Below, piece after piece: positions 23,921-33,095 of a stretch of DNA of 33,435 bases. Origin of the DNA: JAAKFL01 sp964629645 (GTDB lineage: Bacteria > Chlamydiota > Chlamydiia > Chlamydiales > SLFE01); contig CAZVSU010000020.1 in NCBI GenBank assembly GCA_964629645.1, forward strand, positions 1 through 33,435, written 5' to 3'. The translations under genes were made by a program, and so were the position numbers. The first letter of the stretch is position 1. Each line of letters opens with the position of its first letter. The notes beneath the pieces are model-generated. The model worked only from the letters and a program-made list of their open reading frames with translations. It was not told the origin of the DNA and made no database searches.

Positions 23921-25101
23921 ACGACCTCTTGAATTGCCTCGGCCACTGTTTTCAGGTTGTGAGAATTCAATCCTGCGACATTCATCCGGCCGCTCGGCGG
24001 CATGTAGATGGCGTGTTCGGCGCGGAGGAGGGTCACTTGCTCTTCGCTAAGGCCCGAAAGTGTGAAGAGTCCCTTCTGGTTTTCGATGAAGGAAAAATCG
24101 ATCGCAAGGCCTTTGGATTGCAGCTCCGCTGTGAGGGCTTTCCGCATTTCTGTGATGCGGCTTCGCATATTGGCCAATTCTTCCTTCCATTCGGAGGTCA
24201 GAACATCCGATTTCAGAATCGTGGATACGATCCTAGCGCCATGGGCGGGGGGTGAAGAATAAATGGAGCGAATGATTGATTTCAGGTGGGAGGAGACGTT
24301 TGGGACATTTTCTGAAGAGTCGAGCAAAAATGTCAGAAGGCCGACTCTTTCACCATAAAGGCCAAAGTTTTTTGAGTGGGAGATGGCAACGGCCATTTCG
24401 TGTCCTTGATCGGCAAAAAGCCTGATCGTTTTTGCATCGTCGTCAAGGGCGGCGCCAAATCCTTGATACGCCATATCGAATAAAACAAAAAGGCCTCGAT
24501 CCCTTATCCTTTTCGAGATTTCCTGCCACTGGCTCAAGCTTGGGTCGATCCCGGTCGGGTTGTGGCAGCTTGCGTGGAGAAGGATCCCATCACCTGGATA
24601 CATCCGGTCGATGGCTTGACACATTTCGTCAAAAAGAAAACGATTATTTTTGACGTAAGGGTAGCTGTCGAGACTAAGCCCGCAGTTCGAAAAAATTTTG
24701 CGATGGTTGGCCCAAGTGGGGGCGGAAAGGTAAAGCGTCGCTTTGGGAAAGTGTTCTTTTAGAAAAACCCCCGCGACCTTCAGTGCGCCTGAGCCGCCGA
24801 CGGTTTGAGCCAGGGCCGCCCTTTCGAGATGGGGAGAGTTTTTCCCGAATGCGAGTGCAAAAGAGGCGTGTTGAAATGTCGGGTCGCCGTCGATTGGAAG
24901 ATACTCTTTATTTTGTCCGCTTTCGAGCACCTCTCTTTCCGCTTTGACGACAGACCTGAGTACAAGGGGGGCCCCCTCGGCATCGCGGTACGCGCCAACA
25001 CCCAAATTCACTTTGTTTTTTCGCTGATCAGCAGCAAAAAGCGGGGGGATGCTTAAAATAGGATCCTCCGGAATCAGTGTGACATTGCGAAAAAAAGACA
25101 T
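23917..25101 (-). CDS. tyrB: Aromatic/aspartate aminotransferase (class I, PLP)
   Basis: PLP-dependent transamination of aspartate or aromatic amino acids. Markers of the Ia subgroup: NLGVGAYRD at the N-terminus, APTWANH (Trp130), NPTGIDP (Asn181), FDMAYQGFG (Asp209, Tyr212), PLP lysine Lys244 in SHSKNFGLYGERVG, and a C-terminal SGRMNVAGL arginine. 394 residues, normal length. Choice between aspC and tyrB specificity is uncertain; chlamydial annotations use tyrB. GAGAAG precedes the ATG closely. Divergent from rpoD. Confidence 0.92.
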   Translation of the reverse strand: MSFFRNVTLIPEDPILSIPPLFAADQRKNKVNLGVGAYRDAEGAPLVLRSVVKAEREVLESGQNKEYLPIDGDPTFQHASFALAFGKNSPHLERAALAQTVGGSGALKVAGVFLKEHFPKATLYLSAPTWANHRKIFSNCGLSLDSYPYVKNNRFLFDEMCQAIDRMYPGDGILLHASCHNPTGIDPSLSQWQEISKRIRDRGLFVLFDMAYQGFGAALDDDAKTIRLFADQGHEMAVAISHSKNFGLYGERVGLLTFLLDSSENVPNVSSHLKSIIRSIYSSPPAHGARIVSTILKSDVLTSEWKEELANMRSRITEMRKALTAELQSKGLAIDFSFIENQKGLFTLSGLSEEQVTLLRAEHAIYMPPSGRMNVAGLNSHNLKTVAEAIQEVV

Positions 25102-25192
25102 AAACTTCTCTATATATTATCGTCGAAATGATAAAACAACAAAGATTTCTTGTGTAAAAAATTCTTTTGGCTTAAAAATTGGGTATCGAAAA

Positions 25193-25327
25193 ATGATCGA
25201 ACAGGCTTGGCAGCTTGACAAAAACCTTCGCATCATCAATGATGTTACTGCTAATCCTGCAGATTTAGCGACAACTCTTTTGATGGCACTTAAACCGGTG
25301 CAAAAGGGTTCGTTTTCTTTGCGATAA
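25193..25327 (+). other. Possible small ORF or gene remnant before rpoD
   Basis: A 44-codon frame (MIEQAWQLDKNLRIINDV...) with more balanced base composition than its AT-rich surroundings; the frame is open further upstream to 25049. No homologue is recognised and no Shine-Dalgarno precedes the ATG. It lies in the 240-bp gap between tyrB and rpoD. TTGACA (25215-25220), 17 bases, AATGAT (25238-25243) inside it could instead be the rpoD promoter, giving a leader of about 90 bases. Confidence 0.25.
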
Positions 25328-25341
25328 AAATTTATGGTGGC

Positions 25342-27006
25342 ATGGGCAAAACCAATCAAAAAGAGACCTTTACTTCCCAACAACAACAAAAAGTAGACGA
25401 GCTTGTCAACCTGGCCAAAGAACAAGGCCATCTGACCTACGAAGAGATCAACGACATCCTCCCAATGTCCTTCGACAATGCTGAATTGATCGACCAAGCT
25501 TTGATTTTTCTCACAGGTATGGACATTCAAATTCTGAATCAATCGGAAGTTGAACGTCAAAAAGAGCGAAAGAAAGAGGCGAAAGAGCTCGAAGCGCTGC
25601 CCAAGAGGGCTGAAGGGACGCCTGACGATCCCGTCCGCATGTATCTGAAAGAGATGGGGTCGGTCCCTCTGCTCACAAGGGAAGAAGAAGTTGAAATTTC
25701 CAAGCGGATTGAAAAAGCGCAGCAACAGGTGGAAAAAATTATCTTGCGCTTCCGCTACTCCGCTTCCGAAGCGATCTCGATTGGCAATTATTTAGTCGAG
25801 GGAAAGGAGCGCTTTGACAAGTGCATTTCCGAAAAGGAAGTGACCAACAAGCAAGAATTCCTTAAGCGGCTGCCCATACTTTGCGACTTGCTTCAAAAAG
25901 AGGACGAAATCCTTGAACAGCTTTTTGTCGATCTCGATCATCCAAAAAAGAAAAAAACAGAAGTCGTCAAGCTTCAAGAGGATGTAGAAAAAAGCCGCAT
26001 CAGGACTCAAGCCTATCTCAGACATCTTCACCTAAGGTCGAACATCATCGAAGATTTTGGCGAAGTCATTCTTCAATCCTACAACCGATTTTTAGAGCTT
26101 GAAAAAGAGATTAAAGAACTCACTCCCCGTGCCGAACACAACCGTTTTGCTCTCGCAAAATTGAAAGCAGCTCAACGCAAACTGAAGAAAAAAGAGCTCG
26201 CCGCCGGCCGAACCTTAGAAGAGTTCAAAAGAGACGTGCGGATGCTCCATCGCTGGATGGACAAAGCGCAAGAAGCCAAGCGCGAGATGGTGGAGTCGAA
26301 TCTTCGCCTTGTGATCTCCATTGCCAAAAAGTACACAAACCGCGGCCTGTCCTTCCTGGATCTGATCCAAGAGGGAAATATGGGGCTGATGAAAGCGGTC
26401 GAAAAGTTTGAGTACCGCCGCGGCTACAAGTTCTCGACCTATGCGACATGGTGGATTCGTCAAGCCGTTACAAGGGCTATCGCCGACCAGGCCCGCACGA
26501 TCCGCATCCCCGTGCATATGATCGAAACGATCAACAAAGTGCTGCGAGGGGCCAAAAAGTTGATGATGGAAACAGGGCGCGAGCCCACTCCCGAAGAGCT
26601 GGCAGAAGAGCTCGGCATCACCCCCGAACGAGTCCGGGAGATCTATAAAATTGCGCAGCATCCGATTTCACTTCAGGCTGAAGTGGGTGATGGCGGGGAG
26701 AGCCAGTTCGGCGACTTTTTAGAAGATACCGGGGCCGACTCTCCGGCTGAGGCGACGGGCTATTCGATTCTAAAAGATATGATGGCTGAAGTTTTAGAAA
26801 CGCTCAGCGACCGCGAAAGAAAGGTTTTGATTCAGCGTTTCGGATTGGCCGACGGGAAACCCAAAACTTTGGAAGAAGTGGGGGTCGAGTTCAACGTGAC
26901 GCGTGAGCGCATTCGTCAGATCGAAGCCAAAGCGCTTCGTAAAATGAGGCATCCGACTCGCTCCAAACGACTCCGTTCTTTCTTAGAGTATCTCGAAGAA
27001 GAGTGA
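25342..27006 (+). CDS. rpoD: Primary sigma factor RpoD (sigma-66 type)
   Basis: Housekeeping sigma factor for RNA polymerase. The 554 residues include region 1.1, region 1.2 (DPVRMYLKEMGSVPLLTREEE), a non-conserved insert of about 150 residues rich in charged coils, region 2 (LRLVISIAKKYTNRGLSFLD; YKFSTYATWWIRQAVTRAI for -10 recognition), region 3 and region 4 with the -35 helix-turn-helix (VTRERIRQIEAKALRKMRHP). The ATG has only a weak GGTGG ribosome site. The consensus-like promoters elsewhere in the window fit recognition by this factor. Confidence 0.97.
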   Translation: MGKTNQKETFTSQQQQKVDELVNLAKEQGHLTYEEINDILPMSFDNAELIDQALIFLTGMDIQILNQSEVERQKERKKEAKELEALPKRAEGTPDDPVRMYLKEMGSVPLLTREEEVEISKRIEKAQQQVEKIILRFRYSASEAISIGNYLVEGKERFDKCISEKEVTNKQEFLKRLPILCDLLQKEDEILEQLFVDLDHPKKKKTEVVKLQEDVEKSRIRTQAYLRHLHLRSNIIEDFGEVILQSYNRFLELEKEIKELTPRAEHNRFALAKLKAAQRKLKKKELAAGRTLEEFKRDVRMLHRWMDKAQEAKREMVESNLRLVISIAKKYTNRGLSFLDLIQEGNMGLMKAVEKFEYRRGYKFSTYATWWIRQAVTRAIADQARTIRIPVHMIETINKVLRGAKKLMMETGREPTPEELAEELGITPERVREIYKIAQHPISLQAEVGDGGESQFGDFLEDTGADSPAEATGYSILKDMMAEVLETLSDRERKVLIQRFGLADGKPKTLEEVGVEFNVTRERIRQIEAKALRKMRHPTRSKRLRSFLEYLEEE

Positions 27007-27040
27007 ATCTGCCTCGCAATTTTACGAATAGGCCTTTCTT

Positions 27041-29239
27041 GTGCGTCTCGATCCAGATCTCATTTTAGACTTATTGAAGCCAGGCGGACGAGTGTCTGCT
27101 TTTTTAAAAGAATTTGAAAGCCGCCCCGAACAATTGACAATGGTGCGGCGGGTTGTCGAGGCGTTTAATTCAGGTCAAATCGCTTTGATCGAGGCCGGAA
27201 CGGGTACGGGAAAGAGCCTTGCCTATCTTTTGCCTGCTGTCATCAAAGCTGTCACCCACAAAGAGCGCACTCTGATCTCGACAAACACCATCAATTTGCA
27301 AGAGCAGCTCGTCGAAAAAGATCTTCCTCTCATTCGTGATGCCTTAGGCCTCGATTTCAAGTCTGTGCTCGTAAAGGGGATGGGCAATTACTTGTGTCTG
27401 CGGAAACTTGACGATGCGGCTCCAGAGAGACTAACAGCACCGAAGCCCGAGGCGGATCAGCTCCGACAAATCGAGCTTTGGAGCCAGAAGACAGAAGACG
27501 GGTCAAAATCCCAACTTCCCTTCAATCCATACGGTTCAGTCTGGGAAAAGGTCAATTGTGAAGCGGACACGTGTACTTACAGAAAATGTCCCTACTACGA
27601 GCAGTGTCATTTTTTTAAAGCGCGAAAAGAGGCCGAAGACGCGCAAATCCTCGTCTCGAATCACCATCTTCTTTTCGCCGATCTCGCGTTTAGAGAAGAG
27701 GAAAACTTGAAAGATGAAACGGCCATTCTCCCCTCCTATACGCACGTTATTTTAGATGAGGCGCATCATATTGAAGATGTTGCGACCTCTTTTTTTGCCG
27801 ACACCGTCTCTCGGACAGAGATTATGAAAACGATGGGGCGTTTAGCATCGGAGAAGCGCGGAGAGGATGGGGGACGGCTGCCGATGATAAAAAAGAAGCT
27901 GGCCCACTTTTACCAAAAAGGGCCGGCCGATCCAATTAAAGCCTTAGTCAGCCGCCTCGATCATGAGCTTCCCCTTTTGAGGCAGGACGTCTTGCAGGCT
28001 TTGGCTGATTTTTTTGATGCGGTCACCATGTTTTTCTTTGATGCTAAAGGAGAGGGAGACGAAGAGAATAAACAACGTCTTTTTCCTGGAGACGTTGAAA
28101 ATATTCGGTGGAAAGAAGAGGTGATTCCGGAGACGAATAAATGTCTCCACGCCATTGAAAATTACACGCGCACCCTGCTGACTTCGTGTCAAGAAATAGA
28201 AGAGATTGAGCAGCCGCAGCTGCAGGAGCAAATTCAAGGCTTGCTTTCTGAAGTGCGCGCCTTCGCTCTTCGGCTCGAAGCATACGGAAAATCGATTCAT
28301 GAATTTGTCTTTCAGCCCTTTTCGGATGAGCGGGTTAGGTGGATGGAACACCAACAGCTCAAAACTTTCAGCAATCTCCAGCTGATCAATGCCAAGCTCG
28401 ACATCTCATCGCACCTTGTGGAGAGTCTCTTTACGAAATTTCAAACTGTGATTCTTTGCAGCGCGACCCTGTCAACAGGACGCAATTTCGATTTCACAAA
28501 GAAGCGTCTCGGTCTTGACAGCGATGCGCTTTGCGAACGGGCCATCACAGAACTCATTCTCCCTTCCCCCTTTGATTTTGAAAAGCAATCGCTCCTTCTG
28601 GTTCCAAGCGGCACCCCGCCGCCTTATCACGGCGCCTACCCGGAGAAGGCATCGGAAATGATTTTGAAGGCAGTCAAAGCCAGTCATGGCAATGCCTTCA
28701 TCCTCTTCACCTCCTATGCTTTGATGAAAGAGTGTGCCAAAATTCTTGCCCCCCAATTGTCCAGACTTCGTTTTCCTCTTTTGAAGCAGGGAGACGATCA
28801 GCGGCAGGCGCTTCTGACGCAGTTTAAACAGACGGAAAGGGCGGTTCTTTTCGGAACGGACTCTTTTTGGGAAGGGGTCGATGTCTCCGGCGAGGCTCTC
28901 AGGCTCGTCGTCTTGGTCAAACTTCCATTTCGCGTCCCTTCCGAACCTATTTTTCAAGCCCGCTCGGAACTCATCGCAAAAAGAGGGGGCGACCCTTTCC
29001 GCGATTACGCTTTGCCGGGAGCTGTTGTTAAGTTTAAGCAAGGGTTTGGCCGTTTGATCCGCCATAAGCACGACCGCGGTGTCGTCCTCGTTTTGGACAA
29101 CCGCTTGATGACAAAAGGGTATGGCAAAATGTTTTTGCGGAGCCTTCCGGACTGCCCCAAACAATTCGTTCAGGATATTGAACAAGAGATGAAAGCGTTC
29201 TACCGCCGTACTTATCCCCTCGTTGCCGACCGCATCTGA
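27041..29239 (+). CDS. dinG: DinG-family Fe-S ATP-dependent helicase
   Basis: A superfamily 2 helicase of the DinG/XPD class, 732 residues, starting at GTG. Walker A is EAGTGTGKS (51-59), Walker B/DEAH is DEAH at 239-242, and the four cluster cysteines Cys119, Cys178, Cys183 and Cys189 have the same local spacing as E. coli DinG. The C-terminal motor half has CSATLS, LFGTDSFWEGVDV and GFGRLIRHKHDRG. These enzymes unwind 5'-overhang, R-loop and G4 substrates in repair. No nuclease domain at the N-terminus. It starts 34 bases after rpoD and may be read from it. Confidence 0.92.
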   Translation: MRLDPDLILDLLKPGGRVSAFLKEFESRPEQLTMVRRVVEAFNSGQIALIEAGTGTGKSLAYLLPAVIKAVTHKERTLISTNTINLQEQLVEKDLPLIRDALGLDFKSVLVKGMGNYLCLRKLDDAAPERLTAPKPEADQLRQIELWSQKTEDGSKSQLPFNPYGSVWEKVNCEADTCTYRKCPYYEQCHFFKARKEAEDAQILVSNHHLLFADLAFREEENLKDETAILPSYTHVILDEAHHIEDVATSFFADTVSRTEIMKTMGRLASEKRGEDGGRLPMIKKKLAHFYQKGPADPIKALVSRLDHELPLLRQDVLQALADFFDAVTMFFFDAKGEGDEENKQRLFPGDVENIRWKEEVIPETNKCLHAIENYTRTLLTSCQEIEEIEQPQLQEQIQGLLSEVRAFALRLEAYGKSIHEFVFQPFSDERVRWMEHQQLKTFSNLQLINAKLDISSHLVESLFTKFQTVILCSATLSTGRNFDFTKKRLGLDSDALCERAITELILPSPFDFEKQSLLLVPSGTPPPYHGAYPEKASEMILKAVKASHGNAFILFTSYALMKECAKILAPQLSRLRFPLLKQGDDQRQALLTQFKQTERAVLFGTDSFWEGVDVSGEALRLVVLVKLPFRVPSEPIFQARSELIAKRGGDPFRDYALPGAVVKFKQGFGRLIRHKHDRGVVLVLDNRLMTKGYGKMFLRSLPDCPKQFVQDIEQEMKAFYRRTYPLVADRI

Positions 29240-29283
29240 ATGAGGGTTTTCTTTTTTTTTCTTTTTGACTAATGTCGTGAGGT

Positions 29284-29739
29284 ATGATCTGCCTCATAAT
29301 TGTGAGACACGCAAAGCCAGACTCAAGCTCCCCCTCGGATGATCCGCCTCTTAGCGCTGAAGGAAAAGAGGTTCATCGCATGATCACCAACCGATTGAAG
29401 GAAAGCGGGGTGCAGCCGACAAAAATTTATACCTCCCCAAAGAGACGTGCAGTTCAAACAGCTGACATTATGGGAAACGCCTATGGTGTGAGCGTCATTC
29501 AAGACAAAATGCTCGATGGCACGCGCACCACCGAAGCGATGATCAAATGGCTGGAGGAGGCTCAGCCCGGAGACGCCATTTTTTTAGTGGGGCATTTGCC
29601 GAATGTGTCCGACTTAGCGAATGAGCTCTCCACCAAAAAAGTGAATGTGGAGGTTGTCAAAAGTGGATGCATCGTTTTGAATTTTCCGGGCCCCATTGCG
29701 AAGGGGGAGGGAGACTTTGTTGATTACATCCATCCTTGA
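29284..29739 (+). CDS. SixA-like phosphohistidine phosphatase (histidine phosphatase family)
   Basis: A 151-residue branch-1 histidine phosphatase: the catalytic RHA (Arg8, His9 in IIVRHAKPD), a second basic motif TSPKRRAVQTA and a late catalytic His in LVGHLPN. The size and the RHA variant fit SixA, which removes phosphate from phosphohistidine in phosphotransfer proteins. A link to the sensor kinase elsewhere in the window is possible but unsupported. GAGGT directly precedes the ATG. Confidence 0.85.
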   Translation: MICLIIVRHAKPDSSSPSDDPPLSAEGKEVHRMITNRLKESGVQPTKIYTSPKRRAVQTADIMGNAYGVSVIQDKMLDGTRTTEAMIKWLEEAQPGDAIFLVGHLPNVSDLANELSTKKVNVEVVKSGCIVLNFPGPIAKGEGDFVDYIHP

Positions 29740-29793
29740 TAAAATTGATTCTTTTTGGTAAAAAAAGTGTTTGTTTGAATCGGCGGACCTTGT

Positions 29794-30354
29794 ATGAAAC
29801 GATTGCCTTTATTTCTGCTCGCTTTTCTCCTCTGTTTCCATGTCGGATCAGCTGACGAGGTGATTGTCCTTGACGACTGCCCTTTTCCTGCCCCGAGATC
29901 GTGCCCTGAGGAAAGATCGGCCCTTTGCAACAAGCCCCGCCTTTGCAAATTTGTGATTCCTGCGGGCGTTGCCGCTATGGGTCTTGCGATCGGTGCGATC
30001 GCAGCGACCGATAAATGCCCCTCGCCGGCAGGGTATCCCCCTCCTGTCCTCAATTTTTTTGTCGAAGGAAGCACCGGTTCTGAAAGTCCCGGCAATATCT
30101 CTTTCGTGATCTTATTTCCGGATGGTTCTGCGCTCGATTCGTTTGCTTTTAGCAGCGACGCAGCAGAGAATTATTCGGCTACGAGCAACTCCACTGTCGC
30201 TTTTGAATCGGGGGATTCATTTTCTTTGCAAGTCACTGCTTCCGGGGGGGCGCGGAATGTCAATGCAACGCTTCGGATCGATGGTGTTCCAATCGAGACG
30301 CAATCGCTCATTCAGCCCGATGTCGGCGACAGTTTGATTTTTACCACGCCATAA
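29794..30354 (+). CDS. Secreted protein with mid-protein hydrophobic segment (paralog A)
   Basis: Unrecognised family. 186 residues: signal peptide (about 1-20, cleavage after GSA), a short Cys-rich stretch (Cys29, 37, 45, 51), a hydrophobic segment FVIPAGVAAMGLAIGAIAAT (53-72), Cys75, and a C-terminal beta-rich domain (about 84-186) with FFVEGSTG, ISFVILFPDG, ATSNSTVAFESGD, IDGVP and a closing VGDSLIFTTP. The hydrophobic segment and the C-terminal domain recur in the next gene, so the two are paralogs. Expected location is the periplasm or outer envelope, with the central segment possibly inserted in a membrane. The next gene starts 8 bases after its stop. Confidence 0.8.
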   Translation: MKRLPLFLLAFLLCFHVGSADEVIVLDDCPFPAPRSCPEERSALCNKPRLCKFVIPAGVAAMGLAIGAIAATDKCPSPAGYPPPVLNFFVEGSTGSESPGNISFVILFPDGSALDSFAFSSDAAENYSATSNSTVAFESGDSFSLQVTASGGARNVNATLRIDGVPIETQSLIQPDVGDSLIFTTP

Positions 30355-30362
30355 GGGGAAAC

Positions 30363-31307
30363 ATGCGCAAGATTTTGATTCCATTTTTGTTTTTATCTTT
30401 TTGCAGCGTTCTGTTGCCTGCCTTTGCCGCAGGAGTCTGCGGGCCGAATGGGCAGCGCACGACGAAGTCCAGCAACGGCGTTGTCATCCACTCAGGACTG
30501 GATAAGGGTTTGGATCGACTGGATTCTCAACAGATTGTCAAAGCGGTGCCAAAGGCTATTGTCCCCGACGAACCGGTTGAAGATGAGACCCAAAAAGAGG
30601 TGAGCGACAGTTCATTTCGACCCGAATCTCAACCGACTCAGGTCGTCGTCCCTAAGGACGTCGTCTACGAAAAGGCGGCTGATAAAGCAGAGGACATGCC
30701 TTATGTGATCAACCGCTCTTTGCCCAGGATGGCCGCAAGCCCTACCCTGCCGATAGAGCACTTCGAGTTTGACTCTGACGCGGCGGTTTCCCACTCTCCA
30801 TCTCCTTTAGTGCCAGAGGAGCGCCCTTCGGTCTCTTACAGTTCCCGTTGGTCGCAATTTGTGTTGCCGGCAGCGCTCAGCGGAGCTGCGATCGGAGCAG
30901 GAGCCGTGAGCGCGACCTGCTGCTCTGATAAAAACGAGCCCTCGCTTTCCGGAGACCCTATTGATCCTGTTGATCCCAATTTGCCCCTTAGCTTTTTACT
31001 TGAAGGGACGGTCGGAGGAGATCACCTCGACGGCGAGATCACCTTCGAGGTGCGATTCCCCGATAACACTGTTTTGGATACGTTGATGTTTCAGAGCATA
31101 CAAACATTAGTCCCATTTTCAGCGGTGAGTAATTCAACAACGAATTACGTATCCGGAGATATCTTTACAGTGGTGGTGACCGCAATATCGGGTGAAGCCT
31201 CAATCACTCAGGTAAGCCTGCTCGTTGACGGGGTGCCTCAGCCGCCGCCGGCAGGACCGGTTTTCGCTCCATCGGTGGGGGACACATTTTCTTTCGTGGC
31301 ACCTTAA
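30363..31307 (+). CDS. Secreted protein with mid-protein hydrophobic segment (paralog B)
   Basis: Larger member of the pair, 314 residues: signal peptide (about 1-23, cleavage after AFA), a polar Pro/Glu/Ser-rich linker (about 30-160) with little predicted structure, hydrophobic segment FVLPAALSGAAIGAGAVSAT (166-185), a CC pair (186-187), a DPIDPVDPN hinge, and the shared C-terminal domain (about 208-314) with FLLEGTVGG, ITFEVRFPDN, AVSNSTTNYVSGD, LVDGVP and VGDTFSFVAP. The shared parts align with paralog A almost without gaps. AAGGGG precedes the ATG. Function unknown; a surface or envelope adhesion-type domain is one possibility, not shown. Confidence 0.8.
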   Translation: MRKILIPFLFLSFCSVLLPAFAAGVCGPNGQRTTKSSNGVVIHSGLDKGLDRLDSQQIVKAVPKAIVPDEPVEDETQKEVSDSSFRPESQPTQVVVPKDVVYEKAADKAEDMPYVINRSLPRMAASPTLPIEHFEFDSDAAVSHSPSPLVPEERPSVSYSSRWSQFVLPAALSGAAIGAGAVSATCCSDKNEPSLSGDPIDPVDPNLPLSFLLEGTVGGDHLDGEITFEVRFPDNTVLDTLMFQSIQTLVPFSAVSNSTTNYVSGDIFTVVVTAISGEASITQVSLLVDGVPQPPPAGPVFAPSVGDTFSFVAP

Positions 31308-31313
31308 ATCCGT

Positions 31314-32069
31314 ATGAAAAGATTCAAAAATAAAAGGATCTTGATCACCGGAGCTGCTTCAGGGATCGGACGTGCCACTGCAGAGCGTATGGGAGCTGAA
31401 GGGGGATCTCTTGCCTTGATTGATATTGACCTGGTCAAGCTTGAAGAGGTTGCCAACGGTTTGGAGTCATCGGGAGTTGATGTTGTGTTTGAACCTAGCA
31501 ACGTCGCAAACTTTGAAGAGGTAGGAGCCGCCATTGGTAAGCTTGCAGCAAAAACGGGAGGTTTTGACGCTTTAAGCCACAACGCCGGCATTCTTCGTTG
31601 CTATCGGACACATGAGATGACTCTTGATCAATGGAATGAATTGATCTCTGTCAATCTGACCGGGACATTCAATGTGAACCGCCATGCTCTTCCCTACCTA
31701 TTAAAAAATGAGGTGAGTTTCCTTGTTAACACTTCGTCCATTGCAGCTTACTACCGCCATCCCTGGATGAGCGCCTACTCTGCAACAAAAGGGGCGATCA
31801 AATCATTCACTCGTTCGCTCTTCATTGAGTATTTCAGAGAAGGACTTCGCGCAAACTGCGTTCTTCCGGGCAGTATTGACACTCCCCTTGCAAAAGCTTT
31901 TAAGATCCCTAGCGGGGCAGATCCTGAGTTAATCAAATGTTTGACACCATTTGGGGAAGCAGCGATGGTTTCTCCTGAAAGTGTGGCGGCGACGATTGCC
32001 TTTTTGGCCTCAGATGATGCTCTTCACATCAACGGCACTGAAGTATCTGTCGACGGCGGAAAAGTCTAG
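31314..32069 (+). CDS. Short-chain dehydrogenase/reductase
   Basis: Classical SDR fold, 251 residues: cofactor motif TGAASGIG (12-19), Asn90-Ala-Gly, Asn114 region, catalytic Ser142 and Tyr155-x3-Lys159 (YSATK), and a C-terminal VDGGKV. Asp37 and Asp39 at the end of the second strand suggest NAD(H) rather than NADP(H). Substrate unknown. It starts 6 bases after the secreted paralog with no Shine-Dalgarno, and its stop codon lies inside the first 27-bp direct repeat. Confidence 0.9.
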   Translation: MKRFKNKRILITGAASGIGRATAERMGAEGGSLALIDIDLVKLEEVANGLESSGVDVVFEPSNVANFEEVGAAIGKLAAKTGGFDALSHNAGILRCYRTHEMTLDQWNELISVNLTGTFNVNRHALPYLLKNEVSFLVNTSSIAAYYRHPWMSAYSATKGAIKSFTRSLFIEYFREGLRANCVLPGSIDTPLAKAFKIPSGADPELIKCLTPFGEAAMVSPESVAATIAFLASDDALHINGTEVSVDGGKV

Positions 32070-32091
32070 GGGACGTCTTCAAATTTGGAAT
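32065..32091 (+). repeat. 27-bp direct repeat, copy 1
   Basis: Begins TCTAGGGGACGTCTTC and ends TTTGGAAT; identical to 33379-33405. It contains the SDR stop codon and ends 4 bases before the hydrolase ATG, supplying the TTTGGA that may act as its ribosome site. Confidence 0.9.
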
Positions 32092-32095
32092 TCAG

Positions 32096-33007
32096 ATGCA
32101 AAATATAAAGAGTAAAAGTCAGGAAAGCAAAGGGACAATCCCGGTAGAGGGATATACGCTCAGCTACACAATAGAAGGCAAAGGGCCGACTGCCTTTGTC
32201 ATCGGAAGTTCGGCCTATTATTCCAAAAGTTTTCAACAAAGCCTCCGCGATCATTTGCGTCTTGTCTTTTGTGATTGGAGGGGGTTTGCAAAATCGCCCG
32301 AAAACGGCGACGCCCCGGTCGATTTCAACGCACTGCTAGGGGATATCGAGGTGTGCCGAAAAAAGCTCCTCATAGATAAGATGATCATCATTGGCCACTC
32401 TGCACATGCGCTGTTGGCTTTAGAATATGCGAAGAAGTACCCGAACCACGTGAGTCACGTGGTTATGATCGGAGTGTCTCCTAACTTCAGCTCAATGAAT
32501 GCCGAAGCAGCTGAAAAAAACTGGAATGAGTCTGTTTGGCCAGAAAGAAAAGAGGTCTTCGAGGAAAGGGTTCGCAGCCTCCCCGATGACATTCTCGCTC
32601 AACTGCCCCCTGATCAACGTTTTGTCAAATGGTACTGCCGGCGCGATCCACAAGCTTGGTACGACTATCGTTTTGATTCTTCTTATCTGTGGGAGGGGAT
32701 TTTTCCGAACATGAAGATGTTTGATTATCTTTATGGGGTTGCCTTGCGCGATCTTGACATCACAAAAAAATTAGAGAATTTTGATCGCCCTGTTTTTCTT
32801 GCGCTCGGCAGGTATGATTTTATTGTCGCTCCGTCAAGTTCCTGGGATGGTCCTCGAAAAAAATTCAAGGATATCACTGTTCGGGTCTTCGAGCGTAGCG
32901 GGCACTCGCCACAGCATGAAGAACCTGAGCTTTTTGAACAGGAGCTTATCGCTTGGCTGTCAAGAAAGTCGAGTGAGGAACTTGGGGTGGCGTCTCTTAG
33001 AGGATGA
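32096..33007 (+). CDS. Alpha/beta hydrolase (proline iminopeptidase-like)
   Basis: A 303-residue alpha/beta-hydrolase with a complete triad: nucleophile Ser102 (GHSAHA), Asp241 (GRYDFIVAP) and His270 (RSGHSPQHEE), plus the CDWRGFAKS strand-loop and a helical cap (about 130-220) as in proline iminopeptidases and related esterases. No signal peptide. Real substrate unknown. It is separated from the SDR gene by 26 bases, nearly all of it the direct repeat, and lies between the two repeat copies. Confidence 0.88.
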   Translation: MQNIKSKSQESKGTIPVEGYTLSYTIEGKGPTAFVIGSSAYYSKSFQQSLRDHLRLVFCDWRGFAKSPENGDAPVDFNALLGDIEVCRKKLLIDKMIIIGHSAHALLALEYAKKYPNHVSHVVMIGVSPNFSSMNAEAAEKNWNESVWPERKEVFEERVRSLPDDILAQLPPDQRFVKWYCRRDPQAWYDYRFDSSYLWEGIFPNMKMFDYLYGVALRDLDITKKLENFDRPVFLALGRYDFIVAPSSSWDGPRKKFKDITVRVFERSGHSPQHEEPELFEQELIAWLSRKSSEELGVASLRG

Positions 33008-33095
33008 TATATACAAGACTCTGGATACCAGAATGTTACTCCATTATGTCCCCATTTATTTGCATTCTGAAGCGTTTTAGGTGTATAGGTCAGGT

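Noticed and set aside
26215..26661. 148-codon minus-strand frame inside rpoD
   Set aside because: Antisense to conserved sigma regions 2 and 3; no independent ribosome site or motif.
28472..29185. 237-codon minus-strand open frame
   Set aside because: Antisense to the motor domain of the DinG-type helicase; a shadow of its codon usage.
29240..29283. Terminator after the helicase gene
   Set aside because: There is a T-rich run but no stem before it, so an intrinsic terminator is not supported.
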